DNA from: a virus
IMG/VR virus record: IMGVR_UViG_3300035670_001284
Span: 1 to 23,146 of that record
Direction: 5' to 3' (one strand)
DNA length: 23,146 nucleotides
Part shown: one piece after another, positions 1 through 8,542 of the stretch
Layout: each line of letters begins with the position of its first letter
Position numbering within the stretch: position 1 is the first letter of the stretch
Translations under genes and position numbers: made by a program
Notes under the pieces: model-generated
What the model was told of the DNA's origin: nothing
Seen by the model: only the letters and a program-made list of their open reading frames with translations
The model's database searches: none

Positions 1-729
1 GCTGTAACTTCATTTTCTGAGCAACATCGTGGTCAGGTTACTAAACACCCTGTAGATGGTGGTGGAAGGATTACTGACCACTTTATTAAAGAGAACTCAG
101 TATATAACATCTCAGCCGTAATGTCGGCAGTTGATGTTAGCGATGCAACCTTCATTATTATGGATTTAGATGGCGTTGCTCCCTACAACGTAGATATGGT
201 CACTGAGCCTGTCTACATTATGCAAAGCAACGGATTGTTTGATAAAGTAAAAAGTTTCATTCCAAACAGCATTGGTCAGTTTCTTCCCAACACTGAACCA
301 GAAGTTGTTATGCAGGAAGAACGCCTAGACTATCTCCCATACCTTAAGCGAGTTCTTCAGAACCTTGTAACTGGCCGAGTCTATAACCAAGATACTAGAC
401 AATACGACAGCAACATCCAAGTTGTTTCATTGTACGAGTATGATGAACTGAAGCTGACTAATATCGTTCGTGACCTTGTTGTTACAAGTATTAGTATCAG
501 AGAAGATATCAATACTGGGTATGGGTTATTCTGTGACTTAACATTGGAGAAAGTGGATTTTATAACACTTCAAAAGACACAAATTCCAGAGAATATTCGT
601 TCTGAACTCCAAGGTAAAGCATCTGGTAAGGTTAGTAAGGGTAAACAAGATAGTACAATTGGTACAGCAGGCGACGATGGTGCCCCTAAAGACACAGACC
701 CTCTGAGAGCAGCGGTGGACGAACTATGA
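1..729 (+). CDS. Dit-like baseplate/tail protein, N-terminus outside window
   Basis: The reading frame is open from base 1, so the ATG at 121 is internal and the true start lies left of the window. The 40 codons before 121 include HPVDGGGRITDHFIKENSVY, which resembles the conserved N-terminal stretch of Dit-like phage tail proteins (a prolines-glycines-ITDH pattern followed by a beta strand). The visible 242 codons continue with a mixed beta-strand region and end in a low-complexity Gly/Lys/Asp-rich tail. Dit-like proteins in simple contractile baseplates form the ring joining the tail tube to the hub. The gene overlaps the next by 4 bases (ATGA), consistent with a baseplate operon. The Dit-like assignment rests on pattern recognition and on gene order; the exact family is not certain. 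Confidence 0.7.
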   Translation, partial: AVTSFSEQHRGQVTKHPVDGGGRITDHFIKENSVYNISAVMSAVDVSDATFIIMDLDGVAPYNVDMVTEPVYIMQSNGLFDKVKSFIPNSIGQFLPNTEPEVVMQEERLDYLPYLKRVLQNLVTGRVYNQDTRQYDSNIQVVSLYEYDELKLTNIVRDLVVTSISIREDINTGYGLFCDLTLEKVDFITLQKTQIPENIRSELQGKASGKVSKGKQDSTIGTAGDDGAPKDTDPLRAAVDEL

Positions 730-1061
730 CACTTAGATACGTAGATATACCGCTATTTGGAGACGATTACTACGGGTATTCAATCACTCTAGAGGGTAAT
801 TCGTACAACCTTGAGTTTCTGTATAACAACAGAATGGAGCTTTACACACTCTCTTTGTTTACAGCCGATGGCGAAGCTTTGGTACGGGGTCAAGCTGTTG
901 TTCCCCACTTCCCACTACTAAAAGACTACGTGATTGATGAACTAACAGGGTTCTTTTGGATGGAGCCAATTGCTGAGATTGGCGATGAGTTTTACAAGAC
1001 ATATCCCAAAGACTTAGCTAAGTATTACAGGATGTTTTACATCTACGAAGACGGAGAATAA
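726..1061 (+). CDS. Baseplate plug protein (Pam3 gp18 / DUF6983-like)
   Basis: A 111-residue all-beta protein opening with MTLRYVDIPLFGDDYYGYSI and containing an alternating pattern of short strands with Tyr/Asn/Leu (YNLEFLYNNRMELYTLSLF) followed by a G-x-x-L-V-x-G turn. This layout is what I associate with the small plug protein found between the Dit-like protein and the hub in simple myovirus baseplates such as cyanophage Pam3. The plug closes the central channel of the tube until the spike is released. It starts within the stop codon of the preceding gene (ATGA overlap) and is followed after 2 bases by the hub gene. The family call is from fold pattern and position; confidence is moderate. 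Confidence 0.6.
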   Translation: MTLRYVDIPLFGDDYYGYSITLEGNSYNLEFLYNNRMELYTLSLFTADGEALVRGQAVVPHFPLLKDYVIDELTGFFWMEPIAEIGDEFYKTYPKDLAKYYRMFYIYEDGE

Positions 1062-1063
1062 GA

Positions 1064-1951
1064 ATGCTACTTCAACGTAACAGGGAATACTCTCTCTCAA
1101 TCGGAGATTGGAAGAGTGGAGATGGACTACTAATCCAAAATTTACAAGTTACGTTTGATGTTAGTAAGTCTGCCAACAATAAAGATAAAACAAACTCCGC
1201 AGCTATAGAGATATATAACCTTTCAGACGAATCTTTGAGAGTCTTGGATACAGATTACCCGTTTGCTTCCTTCTCTGTAGGATATAGAGATATTGGAATT
1301 AAACAGCTTTTTGCTGGGCAAGTATACCTAGTAACCACTAGAAAAAGTGGAACAGATAGGATTACTCAACTGCGTATGGGTAGTGGTTATACTGATCTTA
1401 ACCATACACTCCTAAACCAACTTACCAGTCCCGGACGAGATGTTAAAGCGGTTTTAGAAGATATCCGTAAGAATCTTCCCGGCGTTTCTCGCGGTGTATA
1501 CAACGGCACAAATCTAAACAATCAAGTGTTGTATGGTTATCCGCTGATCGGCACACCTAAGCAGATGCTGAATGAGCTGAGCGAGAAATACCAACTTGAT
1601 TGGCAAGTAGATGACGACGTTTTGTATGTCCACGACAAAGACAGAGCAAATGACGAAAACTTCGATCAGGCTTACGTAGTATCAAGATATACAGGTTTGA
1701 TTGAAAATGCTTATCGTGTTACATCAGATGAGCGCCGATCAAAGAAAGATAAAGTTAAGAAGCAAGGCGTCCAGTGGAGAATGCTCTTAAATCCAGATAT
1801 CGTTGCTGGCTCTATCGTTAAGCTGGAAGACACACTCATTCAAGGTTGGTACAAGGTTGATGATGTGCGGCACTTTGGTGGTTGGAGGGACAACGATTGG
1901 TTCACTGAAGTTAAGGCCAGTGCTATTGAAAAGGTGGTGAGTACAAAATGA
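1064..1951 (+). CDS. Baseplate hub protein (gp27/gpD-like)
   Basis: The 295-residue product begins with a beta-rich segment (IQNLQVTFDVSKSANNKDKT) and a conserved-looking NSAAIEIYNLSDESLRVL motif, which is common in hub proteins of simple contractile baseplates (late-control gpD / XkdQ / T4 gp27 type). The middle, around residues 115-190, reads like the helical insertion that follows the first barrel (LNQLTSPGRDVKAVLEDIRK), and the C-terminal third is again beta-rich (GSIVKLEDTLIQGWYKVDDV). Hub proteins form the trimeric adaptor between the tube and the spike. It lies between the plug and spike genes and overlaps the spike gene by 4 bases, which supports the assignment. Confidence 0.7.
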   Translation: MLLQRNREYSLSIGDWKSGDGLLIQNLQVTFDVSKSANNKDKTNSAAIEIYNLSDESLRVLDTDYPFASFSVGYRDIGIKQLFAGQVYLVTTRKSGTDRITQLRMGSGYTDLNHTLLNQLTSPGRDVKAVLEDIRKNLPGVSRGVYNGTNLNNQVLYGYPLIGTPKQMLNELSEKYQLDWQVDDDVLYVHDKDRANDENFDQAYVVSRYTGLIENAYRVTSDERRSKKDKVKKQGVQWRMLLNPDIVAGSIVKLEDTLIQGWYKVDDVRHFGGWRDNDWFTEVKASAIEKVVSTK

Positions 1952-2658
1952 AAGAGCTTTTTCAAGAATCACTTAATGCACAATCAAACAAACTCCTGAA
2001 TGAGATATGGACAGCTATTCCTTGTGTGGTACTTGGGGTTATTGATAGCTTAAATGGTGCAATGGTTAACATCCAACCAAGCATCAATCAACGAACCAAA
2101 GACGGCACTGTAAAAGAGAGAACTCCAATATTAGGCGTCCCTGTCGTATTTCCTTGCAGCAGAACCTCAGCTTTTACCTTCCCCATCCAAGCTGGTGATA
2201 CAGGTCTTGCAATCTTTTCGATGAGAAACTTAGACGCTTGGAAGAACAGTCAAGGATTCCCGTCTGCGCCGCTAAACTTTGCCAAGTTTGATAAAGGCGA
2301 CGCTATATTTGTCCCAGGTCTTCAACCTTCAATCATTTCAGTGAATAACCCGTCTTCACGATTCTGGCCTCATAGCACAAAAGATACTGTTGTTGCACAT
2401 AATATTGGAACAGCTAACGAAGTTGAAATGAGAATGACCCCTGAAGGTAACTTCTTAATTAAGACTAACGCAGACGTTCAACTTCAAGCTGAAAATGTTG
2501 CAGTGTCGGCCTCCTATATGTCGGTTGAAGTTGCAGATACAGAGTGGGTTGGAAATATTACACACGCAGGTGTTTTTAATTCAAATGGAATTGTGTTTGA
2601 TAGTCACGTTCATACAGGGGTCCAATCTGGTCCTAGCACAACCGGAGGTCCGCAGTAA
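1948..2658 (+). CDS. Baseplate central spike (gpV/gp138-like) with HxH tip
   Basis: A 236-residue spike protein. Residues about 20-130 form an OB-like domain (IPCVVLGVIDSLNGAMVNIQ, FTFPIQAGDTGLAIF) as in the Gp138/gpV N-terminal domain. Residues about 155-205 are repetitive short beta strands (EMRMTPEGNFLIKTNADVQL) that would wind into the trimeric beta-helix. The C-terminus carries FDSHVHTGVQSGPSTTGGP: the H-V-H-T-G motif matches the iron-binding apex of P2 gpV and phi92 gp138, in which three HxH pairs of the trimer hold one metal ion. It acts at the tail tip, piercing the outer membrane. ATGA overlap with the hub; its stop overlaps the next start by one base. Confidence 0.85.
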   Translation: MKELFQESLNAQSNKLLNEIWTAIPCVVLGVIDSLNGAMVNIQPSINQRTKDGTVKERTPILGVPVVFPCSRTSAFTFPIQAGDTGLAIFSMRNLDAWKNSQGFPSAPLNFAKFDKGDAIFVPGLQPSIISVNNPSSRFWPHSTKDTVVAHNIGTANEVEMRMTPEGNFLIKTNADVQLQAENVAVSASYMSVEVADTEWVGNITHAGVFNSNGIVFDSHVHTGVQSGPSTTGGPQ

Positions 2659-3029
2659 TGGATTTTAAATTAGATTATTCGGTTGGCGATATCATCTGGA
2701 ATAATGGACCACTAACTAAGACCGATGTAACACAGCCGTTTACGGAAAATGTTCAACAGCGGCTGTTTATTCTACTTCGTACATTCCAAGAAGAGTGGTT
2801 CTTAGATACTACATATGGTATCCCTTATTTCCAACGCATCCTAGGAAGAAAAACACCAAAATCTGTCGCTGACAGAATCTTCCAAGAAAAAATCCTAGAA
2901 GAGAATGGTGTTGCTGAAATACTGAGTTACTCGTCTATCTTAGACAATCGAACTTATTCCGCAAAATTCAGTGTTCGTTGTACGAATGGTGAAGTTGCTT
3001 CAGTAGAAATTAACAACATAGGGGCTTAA
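2658..3029 (+). CDS. Baseplate wedge protein, gp25/gpW-like
   Basis: A 123-residue protein of the size of the GPW/gp25 family. It shows the family's core pattern: a helix with Q-R-L-F-I-L-L, then EEWFLDTTYGIPYFQRIL, where the E-x(4)-D-x(2)-x-G-x-x-Y arrangement corresponds to the conserved acidic/Gly/Tyr stretch, followed by a helix and C-terminal beta strands. In contractile tails this wedge subunit links the baseplate to the first sheath ring and initiates sheath assembly. The position directly after the spike and before the gpJ-like gene matches the P2/Mu order. It starts inside the previous stop codon (TAATG). Confidence 0.8.
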   Translation: MDFKLDYSVGDIIWNNGPLTKTDVTQPFTENVQQRLFILLRTFQEEWFLDTTYGIPYFQRILGRKTPKSVADRIFQEKILEENGVAEILSYSSILDNRTYSAKFSVRCTNGEVASVEINNIGA

Positions 3030-3032
3030 TTT

Positions 3033-4478
3033 ATGGCAGGTATTACACCTGAAGGCTTGGTGATTAAACGCCTGTCTGAAGTTTTAGCTGACAATAGAGC
3101 CAAGGCTGTCGAGCTTTTTCAAGACCTCGTTTCTGTTGGTGATGTAGTAGACACGTCTGCCAGTTCAGCACTTGGACGACTAATTGCACTTGCCGCTCCG
3201 GGAGAGGCTGATCTTTGGGAGGCTGTACAAGAAGTATACTCGGCTTTTGATCCAAACTCAGCAACAGGTATTGCTCTTGATAATCTTGTAGCTCTTGGTG
3301 GAATCACTCGCTTCTCTAACACTTACACTACAACTCAAGCTCTTTTCACCGGCAATAACGGTACTTTGATCCCTGCTGGAAGTGTTGTTTCTAGTGGCAC
3401 AACTGGACAAAGCTTTAATGTTGTAGCAAGTGTAGCATTGTCGCCATCTCTGGCTTCTGGTGTTGTTGTTGCGGTTACAACTGTTGCCAATAACACCCTC
3501 TATACTATCACCTATTCTCGTCTTACATCAAGCACCACTGTAAGCTTCACAAGTGGACCTTCTGCAACAGCAGCAAGTATTCTATCAGGACTGAAAGCAG
3601 AAATTGATGCTAACCACCCCACACTAGTTGCAACTGTTGTTGGTAGCACTCTAGATGTCCGTCTTGATGATATTTTCCAGACAGCAACGTTCTCCCGATC
3701 CGCTAACCTAGGCTTCACTAAGATCACTAAGCTTGGTGATTTGATTGCTCAGAACTACGGTCCAATTGAACAATCTCCCAACACGATCACCACAATCTCT
3801 ACTCCGGTGCTTGGATGGGATAGTGTTACAAACCCTATTAGTGCTGTTGCTGGCCGATTCATTGAAACAGACGAAGAGCTTCGTGAACGCTTCCGTGTAA
3901 GCAAGTTTGAACGTGCCTCTAACATTCTTGAAGCCCTGTATTCTGCTCTGATTAACCTTGACACTGTAGAGCAAGTGGTTATTTATGAGAACGATACTGA
4001 TGTAACGGATGCTAATGGTATCCCTGCTCATAGCTTTATGCCGATTGTTCTTGGTGGTATTTCCACAAACATTGCACAAAGTATTTGGGAAAATAAGCCT
4101 CTTGGTATCCGCAGTTATGGTAACACTTCTGTAACTATCTACGATAGTCAAGGCTTCCCTCACGATATTGGTTTTGAGCGTCCAAATCCTGTCACCATTT
4201 ATATTGACTTGGATATTACCACCAACTCTGATTTCCCACAAAACGGCGAGCAGGCAATTAAAGATGCAATTGCTGCATACATGGAAGCACAGTTTGGGAT
4301 TGGTGATGATGTCGTTTACAGCCGCCTTTACACACCCATCAATAGCGTTGCTGGCCATCAAGTAAATAGTCTAACTATTGGAACATCTCCGAGTCCAACA
4401 GGGACAGTAAACATCCCTATCGCTTTCAATGAGTTGTTTTCTCTTGATCCAAATAACATCGTAATCACTGTATCTTAA
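3033..4478 (+). CDS. Baseplate wedge protein, gpJ/gp47-like
   Basis: The 481-residue product has the Baseplate_J layout. The N-terminal segment includes FDPNSATGIALDNLVALGGITR, a typical signature (a few residues before the first beta domain). A middle region is rich in Ser/Thr/Val strands, with ETDEELRERFR around residue 280, another hallmark of gpJ-like proteins. The C-terminal part contains IYIDLDITTN and the helix GEQAIKDAIAAYME. gpJ homologues form the wedge core of the baseplate. The middle insertion, residues about 140-220 (repetitive Ser/Thr/Val), is longer than in P2 gpJ and probably an extra beta domain. Three bases separate it from the gp25-like gene, and a strong AAGGAGGG for the next gene overlaps its stop. 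Confidence 0.9.
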   Translation: MAGITPEGLVIKRLSEVLADNRAKAVELFQDLVSVGDVVDTSASSALGRLIALAAPGEADLWEAVQEVYSAFDPNSATGIALDNLVALGGITRFSNTYTTTQALFTGNNGTLIPAGSVVSSGTTGQSFNVVASVALSPSLASGVVVAVTTVANNTLYTITYSRLTSSTTVSFTSGPSATAASILSGLKAEIDANHPTLVATVVGSTLDVRLDDIFQTATFSRSANLGFTKITKLGDLIAQNYGPIEQSPNTITTISTPVLGWDSVTNPISAVAGRFIETDEELRERFRVSKFERASNILEALYSALINLDTVEQVVIYENDTDVTDANGIPAHSFMPIVLGGISTNIAQSIWENKPLGIRSYGNTSVTIYDSQGFPHDIGFERPNPVTIYIDLDITTNSDFPQNGEQAIKDAIAAYMEAQFGIGDDVVYSRLYTPINSVAGHQVNSLTIGTSPSPTGTVNIPIAFNELFSLDPNNIVITVS

Positions 4479-4489
4479 GGAGGGTGCTG

Positions 4490-5284
4490 ATGGCTTTAAA
4501 TGAGTTTGACACAGTACCCTATCTCGAAGAAGCCCGTAATCGCGTAACCTACGCTTTCACCGACAAGCCTATCTTCGACAAGTATTTGCAGTTGTTGATT
4601 CTTGGTCAAGTTGAGATTCAAGAAGCTCTAAAACAAGTGATGCAGCTTCGTAGTATTGATACAGCAGAGGGTGAACAACTTAATGTAATTGGCAGGATTG
4701 TTGGGCAACCAAGGGAACTTCTTGAAGCAGACCTATACGAATACTTTGGTTTGCAAGGTGCAACTAATGCACAAAGCTTTGGGGAGCTTGGTAATTCAAG
4801 CACTGGCGGTTTGTTCTACAACTACGGAACACCTCTTGGCGGTAACGTCTTGCTGGACGATGCGACATATCGTAAGTTTATCAAAGCTAAGATATTCAAG
4901 AACGTAACAGCATCTACACCAGAAGAATTCATCACCGTTGTAAACACGATCTTTGATCTTCCCATATCGATCAGCTCCGAGGGTGATGCTCAAGTTACAT
5001 TGATGTTCGGGCGTATTCTAACAGCTTTTGAGAAAGCTCTTCTGAACTACGTGAGCACATCTCAAGGCTACCCTTCAAGACTCATTCCTAAAACAGTTGG
5101 TGTCCGTATTAATTACGGAGAGTTTGATGGGGGGAATTACTTTGGGTTTCAAGGTGCGCCGGGCGCTAAAGGCTTTGGTGAGTTCACAGGCACTTACGGT
5201 TATGGTCTGGGTTATGGTCTTAAATATGGCGACTCAGATTTCGAGCTTACTGGCGATGGCGGTCTTTGGGCTACGCTTTACTAA
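4490..5284 (+). CDS. Baseplate wedge protein, gpI/DUF2612-like
   Basis: I place the start at the ATG at 4490, 5 bases after AAGGAGGG, not at the GTG at 4484 that overlaps the ribosome binding site; this gives 264 residues. The N-terminal half is helical (LEEARNRVTYAF, LQLLILGQVEIQEALKQVMQ) and carries DTAEGEQLNVIGRIVGQPR. The latter is the typical signature of tail protein I / DUF2612 proteins, which dimerise with gpJ in the wedge. The product has two similar glycine/aromatic segments, YFGLQGATNAQSFGE near residue 83 and YFGFQGAPGAKGFGE near residue 220, suggesting an internal duplication. It is followed by the fibre gene, consistent with a role in fibre attachment. Confidence 0.75.
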   Translation: MALNEFDTVPYLEEARNRVTYAFTDKPIFDKYLQLLILGQVEIQEALKQVMQLRSIDTAEGEQLNVIGRIVGQPRELLEADLYEYFGLQGATNAQSFGELGNSSTGGLFYNYGTPLGGNVLLDDATYRKFIKAKIFKNVTASTPEEFITVVNTIFDLPISISSEGDAQVTLMFGRILTAFEKALLNYVSTSQGYPSRLIPKTVGVRINYGEFDGGNYFGFQGAPGAKGFGEFTGTYGYGLGYGLKYGDSDFELTGDGGLWATLY

Positions 5285-5300
5285 TTAAGAGAGGAAACAA

Positions 5301-6152
5301 ATGGCACAATTTTTGAAGCCTAGCAATCTAAACAATGTATGGGCTAGTGGTGGGGATCGGATTTATCCCGGTGATACTAAATACGCAACTGGTTGGCAAG
5401 TAGAAATCCCTCCTCGTCAATACTTCAACGAGATTGATTATAAGCAAGATCAGATGCTTGCCCACTTGAATCAGCACGGTATTCCTGTTTGGGATAGTGA
5501 GACAGAATACCAAGCAGACCGAAGTTATGTTCAAGGTTCTACTGGTACGGTTTATCGTTGTGTTCAGACGCACACAGCCCAAAATCCTGATTTAGACACT
5601 AACAACGATTATTGGATTATTGCTTTTGCTTCTGCGGGAGACTTTTACACTGCAACAGAAAGCGATGCCCGCTATGCCCGTATTTCAAATAACGGGAGTG
5701 AGTACAATCCTGCAACCTTCCGTACAAATTTAAGTGTGTATAGTAAGGCGGAAACTTATACAAAAACGGAGGTTGATGGTAAGACGACCATTGCATCAGC
5801 AGCACAGTCTCAGGCATTGACAAGCAACAATGTCTTACTTACTCCTCAACGTCTAGCAGATGCTTTTCTTGGTGCAAATAGGCAGACCGCTGCCCTCGGG
5901 TTTCAAAAATTCCCTGGGGGTTTTACTGTACAGTGGGGGACGGTCACCCTCGGTGGGTCAACGTCCACCAGCGTGACATTTGCTACGGCATTTGACAACA
6001 TTTGTCGGATCGGTCTTGCGGGATTCGGTAGCGCGACTGGTAGTAATGCCGACTCTGCTTACACAACAAACCTTACTAGTACGGGTATGACAGTAGGGAT
6101 TACTAGTGACAACACTAATAATACAGTTCACTGGGTGGCTATTGGATATTAA
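5301..6152 (+). CDS. Tail fibre protein with gp53-like C-terminal domain
   Basis: A 283-residue fibre. Residues 1-60 are an anchor-like region (GWQVEIPPRQYFNEIDYKQD). Residues 61-105 resemble a small carbohydrate-binding module (W-D-S-E-T-E-Y-Q, then Y-x-Q-G-x-x-G-x-V-Y-R-C). Residues 145-160 hold the YSKAETYTKTEVDG fibre motif. Residues about 198-283 (LGFQKFPGGFTVQWG to the C-terminal HWVAIGY) match the pattern of the gp53-like receptor-binding domain seen at the end of many phage fibres. It should mediate host recognition. The C-terminal part has higher GC (57% in 5941-6000 against 38% in 5401-5460), suggesting domain exchange. Ribosome binding site GAGAGGAAACAA precedes the ATG. No fibre-assembly chaperone gene follows. 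Confidence 0.75.
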   Translation: MAQFLKPSNLNNVWASGGDRIYPGDTKYATGWQVEIPPRQYFNEIDYKQDQMLAHLNQHGIPVWDSETEYQADRSYVQGSTGTVYRCVQTHTAQNPDLDTNNDYWIIAFASAGDFYTATESDARYARISNNGSEYNPATFRTNLSVYSKAETYTKTEVDGKTTIASAAQSQALTSNNVLLTPQRLADAFLGANRQTAALGFQKFPGGFTVQWGTVTLGGSTSTSVTFATAFDNICRIGLAGFGSATGSNADSAYTTNLTSTGMTVGITSDNTNNTVHWVAIGY

Positions 6153-6167
6153 AGGAGGATTTGTAAC

Positions 6168-8477
6168 ATGGTTCAGAAAATAACTCCACAATTAGAAGCA
6201 AAATATGGTTGGAACTTGGGGGAGAGCGGTTGGAATGATGGTATGGATGAAAACATTCTTAAGTTCTCATTCCTCTTTGATAGAAATATTGATGGAATTA
6301 TAGACACCTTGCCCGCAAATCCGAGTAACGGTAGCGCATACTTCTTGACCACGGATAGTCGGTTGTATTTTAGAGTTTCAAGTAATTGGCTGTCCTCCCC
6401 AACACCACGTTGGTTTGTTCTTGTTATTCGCACCACAGGGGTGTTGTACCAATTCGATGGCTCTACTTTAGTGCCCATTGAAAGCTCTTCCGATCTTAGT
6501 GATAGAATTGAAGATGTGGAACTCACCCTCTCAACACTCGGTAGTGCTGCTTTTCAAAACGTAGAGTATTTTGCTAAGACCGCAGAATTAGATGTAGCAG
6601 AAGCTAATGCTGCTAATTATACCGATGCATTGAGACAAGAGTTGGGGGAAGCTGTCGGGGCAGGATTAATCGGCTATGACGCCGACCAAGAGTATCAGGA
6701 GGGGACTTTAGGTGCCACGTTGCGCAATATGTCAATCACAATAACTCCTAAGATGTTCGGTTATATCGGCGATGGTTCACCGGCTGACGCTGCCAGCTTC
6801 AAAGCCGCAGCTGAGTATGCCAGCGCTAACAGTTTACCATTTAGCGCTCAGGGTTTAAGTATCGTCGTTACGTCGGCGCTTTCGATAAGCCCGGGCGGAG
6901 CTGTCGATTGGAACCTGGAAGATACAGTTCTAGACTTCCAACTCCCATCTGATGTCCCGGTAGGCCTGCAAGTTACATTGCAGCCTGGATATAAGCACCG
7001 TGTTACTGGCAGCGCCTCCTTTAAGTTCGCAGGTAAAGCGCACACCGGTGTGATGTTTATACAACCCACGGCAAACGTAGATGGGACCGAGTTTCACGCC
7101 AACGGCCTGGAAGTTTTCGACACGGAAATGCAGGTCGGGGCAGGTGTTGCGTCTTCCGGTCTTTGCGTGCGCGGTGGATTCCAGTTGGTGCGGCTGCGGG
7201 ACTGTTCGGCCACCAACATTAAAATGCGGCCGGGCGCTGGGGTTATCGGTAGCAACGGAATCACCGGGATACTGGTAACCAACCACTTTGGCGTTGCGGG
7301 CGCGTATGCACGTCGTACCGAAATTGAAGGTGGTAGCGTCTCCGACGTTTACTCGCTCGACCCGGCCTACCAGTACGACATGGATGGAATCGGAATATTT
7401 GCCAACCCGGTCGATACATCTAACGGTCTGTCATCTTGCGACATCCGGGGGGTCAGGTTCAAAAACTGCTGGGGGCGCGCGATCAAGTCGCAGACAGGAC
7501 GCTCTCACGCCGAAGGGCTTCGGCTCCACATGGACACACAGCCAACAGACGGCTGCGTTAATCCACTTGTCGACTTTCAAACCGGAAGTGCCAGTGCCAG
7601 TGATATTCGGGCGTTCCTGAGCGGCGTGAACGTTCTGACCTTGGTGGCGTTTCAAGGAACCGCGGCCTCGGGGTCCATCGTTTCGACGTTAGACTTCGTT
7701 GATGCGTCTGTCGATGCGTCCGCCACGTTGCGCGAGGTCGTGTTCGCCGCGCCGCTGTCAACCAATATCCCGATGGCTACCGAATGTCGAAACATCACTG
7801 TGCGCGGCGCTGTGCAAAATGTGGGGCGTATCGGTACATCGACATTCGATACTCAATCCTTACACATCGAAAACTGCATCGCGGGCCAAGTGACGCAATC
7901 GCTAATCCATGCACTGTCGGTGAGCGGGGGGGCTGCCCCTTATAGGGCGTTGGTTAGCGCCAAGAACTGCCGGAATATGACCGGCTCAGTTCCTCTGGTC
8001 TGGTCAAACGATACCGGGCAAACGACTCGTACCCTAGTAGGCGTGGAGGGGACCATTCGCGGGTTCCTCCGTGCCTCGGGGCTATTTAATGACAGTGCGG
8101 TCGGAGCAACTGGTGGGCTTGGTGTCAGCGCCGGTCCTGATCTTCCGGAGGATGTACGCGGAACAGGACTGGCCGCAAGTGGTTCGCGTCGCCTTCTCGG
8201 GGTCGAGCTGGCGGCAGGAGAGACGTTCACGCTCCCGGCGCACGGCTGGAACTGCTATTTCGCCACAGTGACTATGGGTGCGTTTCGAACAACTGCGTGC
8301 CAAGTGGTTGTTGATGCTGATGGCGCAACAGCTGTCTACGCTGGCACCAATACTGGCGTAGGGCTAACGACTGAACCAGCAGACGGACTCCTGAAAGTGT
8401 GGGGCAGCGGGGGCCGACTGACCATTAAGAACGCAAGCACATCCAGCCGAATAGTCACCGTAGAGTTTCTAGGGTAG
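6168..8477 (+). CDS. Tailspike / receptor-binding protein, probable beta-helix, mosaic
   Basis: A 769-residue protein, start supported by AAAGGAGGATTTGTAAC. Residues 1-105 form an attachment domain with GSAYFLTTDSRLYFRVSSNW and a Trp-rich beta pattern like phage particle-binding domains. Residues 110-160 are a coiled-coil-like linker (SDRIEDVELTL, AEANAANYTDALRQELG). At residues 192-215, ITPKMFGYIGDGSPADAASF is the typical entry motif of pectate-lyase-like beta-helix tailspikes. The remainder is repetitive Gly/Ser/Val/Asn strands, consistent with a right-handed beta-helix and a C-terminal beta domain. Depolymerase activity is possible but I cannot identify catalytic residues. From about base 6650-6780 on, GC rises to about 60%, so the receptor-binding part looks acquired. 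A terminator follows directly. Confidence 0.75.
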   Translation: MVQKITPQLEAKYGWNLGESGWNDGMDENILKFSFLFDRNIDGIIDTLPANPSNGSAYFLTTDSRLYFRVSSNWLSSPTPRWFVLVIRTTGVLYQFDGSTLVPIESSSDLSDRIEDVELTLSTLGSAAFQNVEYFAKTAELDVAEANAANYTDALRQELGEAVGAGLIGYDADQEYQEGTLGATLRNMSITITPKMFGYIGDGSPADAASFKAAAEYASANSLPFSAQGLSIVVTSALSISPGGAVDWNLEDTVLDFQLPSDVPVGLQVTLQPGYKHRVTGSASFKFAGKAHTGVMFIQPTANVDGTEFHANGLEVFDTEMQVGAGVASSGLCVRGGFQLVRLRDCSATNIKMRPGAGVIGSNGITGILVTNHFGVAGAYARRTEIEGGSVSDVYSLDPAYQYDMDGIGIFANPVDTSNGLSSCDIRGVRFKNCWGRAIKSQTGRSHAEGLRLHMDTQPTDGCVNPLVDFQTGSASASDIRAFLSGVNVLTLVAFQGTAASGSIVSTLDFVDASVDASATLREVVFAAPLSTNIPMATECRNITVRGAVQNVGRIGTSTFDTQSLHIENCIAGQVTQSLIHALSVSGGAAPYRALVSAKNCRNMTGSVPLVWSNDTGQTTRTLVGVEGTIRGFLRASGLFNDSAVGATGGLGVSAGPDLPEDVRGTGLAASGSRRLLGVELAAGETFTLPAHGWNCYFATVTMGAFRTTACQVVVDADGATAVYAGTNTGVGLTTEPADGLLKVWGSGGRLTIKNASTSSRIVTVEFLG

Positions 8478-8499
8478 TCGCGCCAGGTCATCATCTAGC

Positions 8500-8522
8500 A
8501 GCCCCGCCAGTCGGGGCTTTTT
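8500..8522 (+). terminator. Intrinsic terminator after the tailspike
   Basis: AGCCCCG (8500-8506), loop CCAGT, CGGGGCT (8512-8518), then a run of five T ending at 8522. A 7-bp GC-rich stem with a T tract is a textbook rho-independent terminator and closes the baseplate/fibre operon 22 bases after the tailspike stop codon. Confidence 0.9.
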
Positions 8523-8542
8523 ATTGCCTAAAAGGAATCCCC

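Noticed and set aside
121-729. ATG at 121 as the start of the first gene
   Set aside because: The frame continues without a stop to base 1, and the upstream residues fit the Dit-like N-terminal pattern, so the gene is cut by the window edge.
3708-4361. A 217-codon - strand frame opposite the gpJ-like gene
   Set aside because: Antisense shadow of a well-supported baseplate gene in a + strand operon, with no ribosome binding site or family resemblance.
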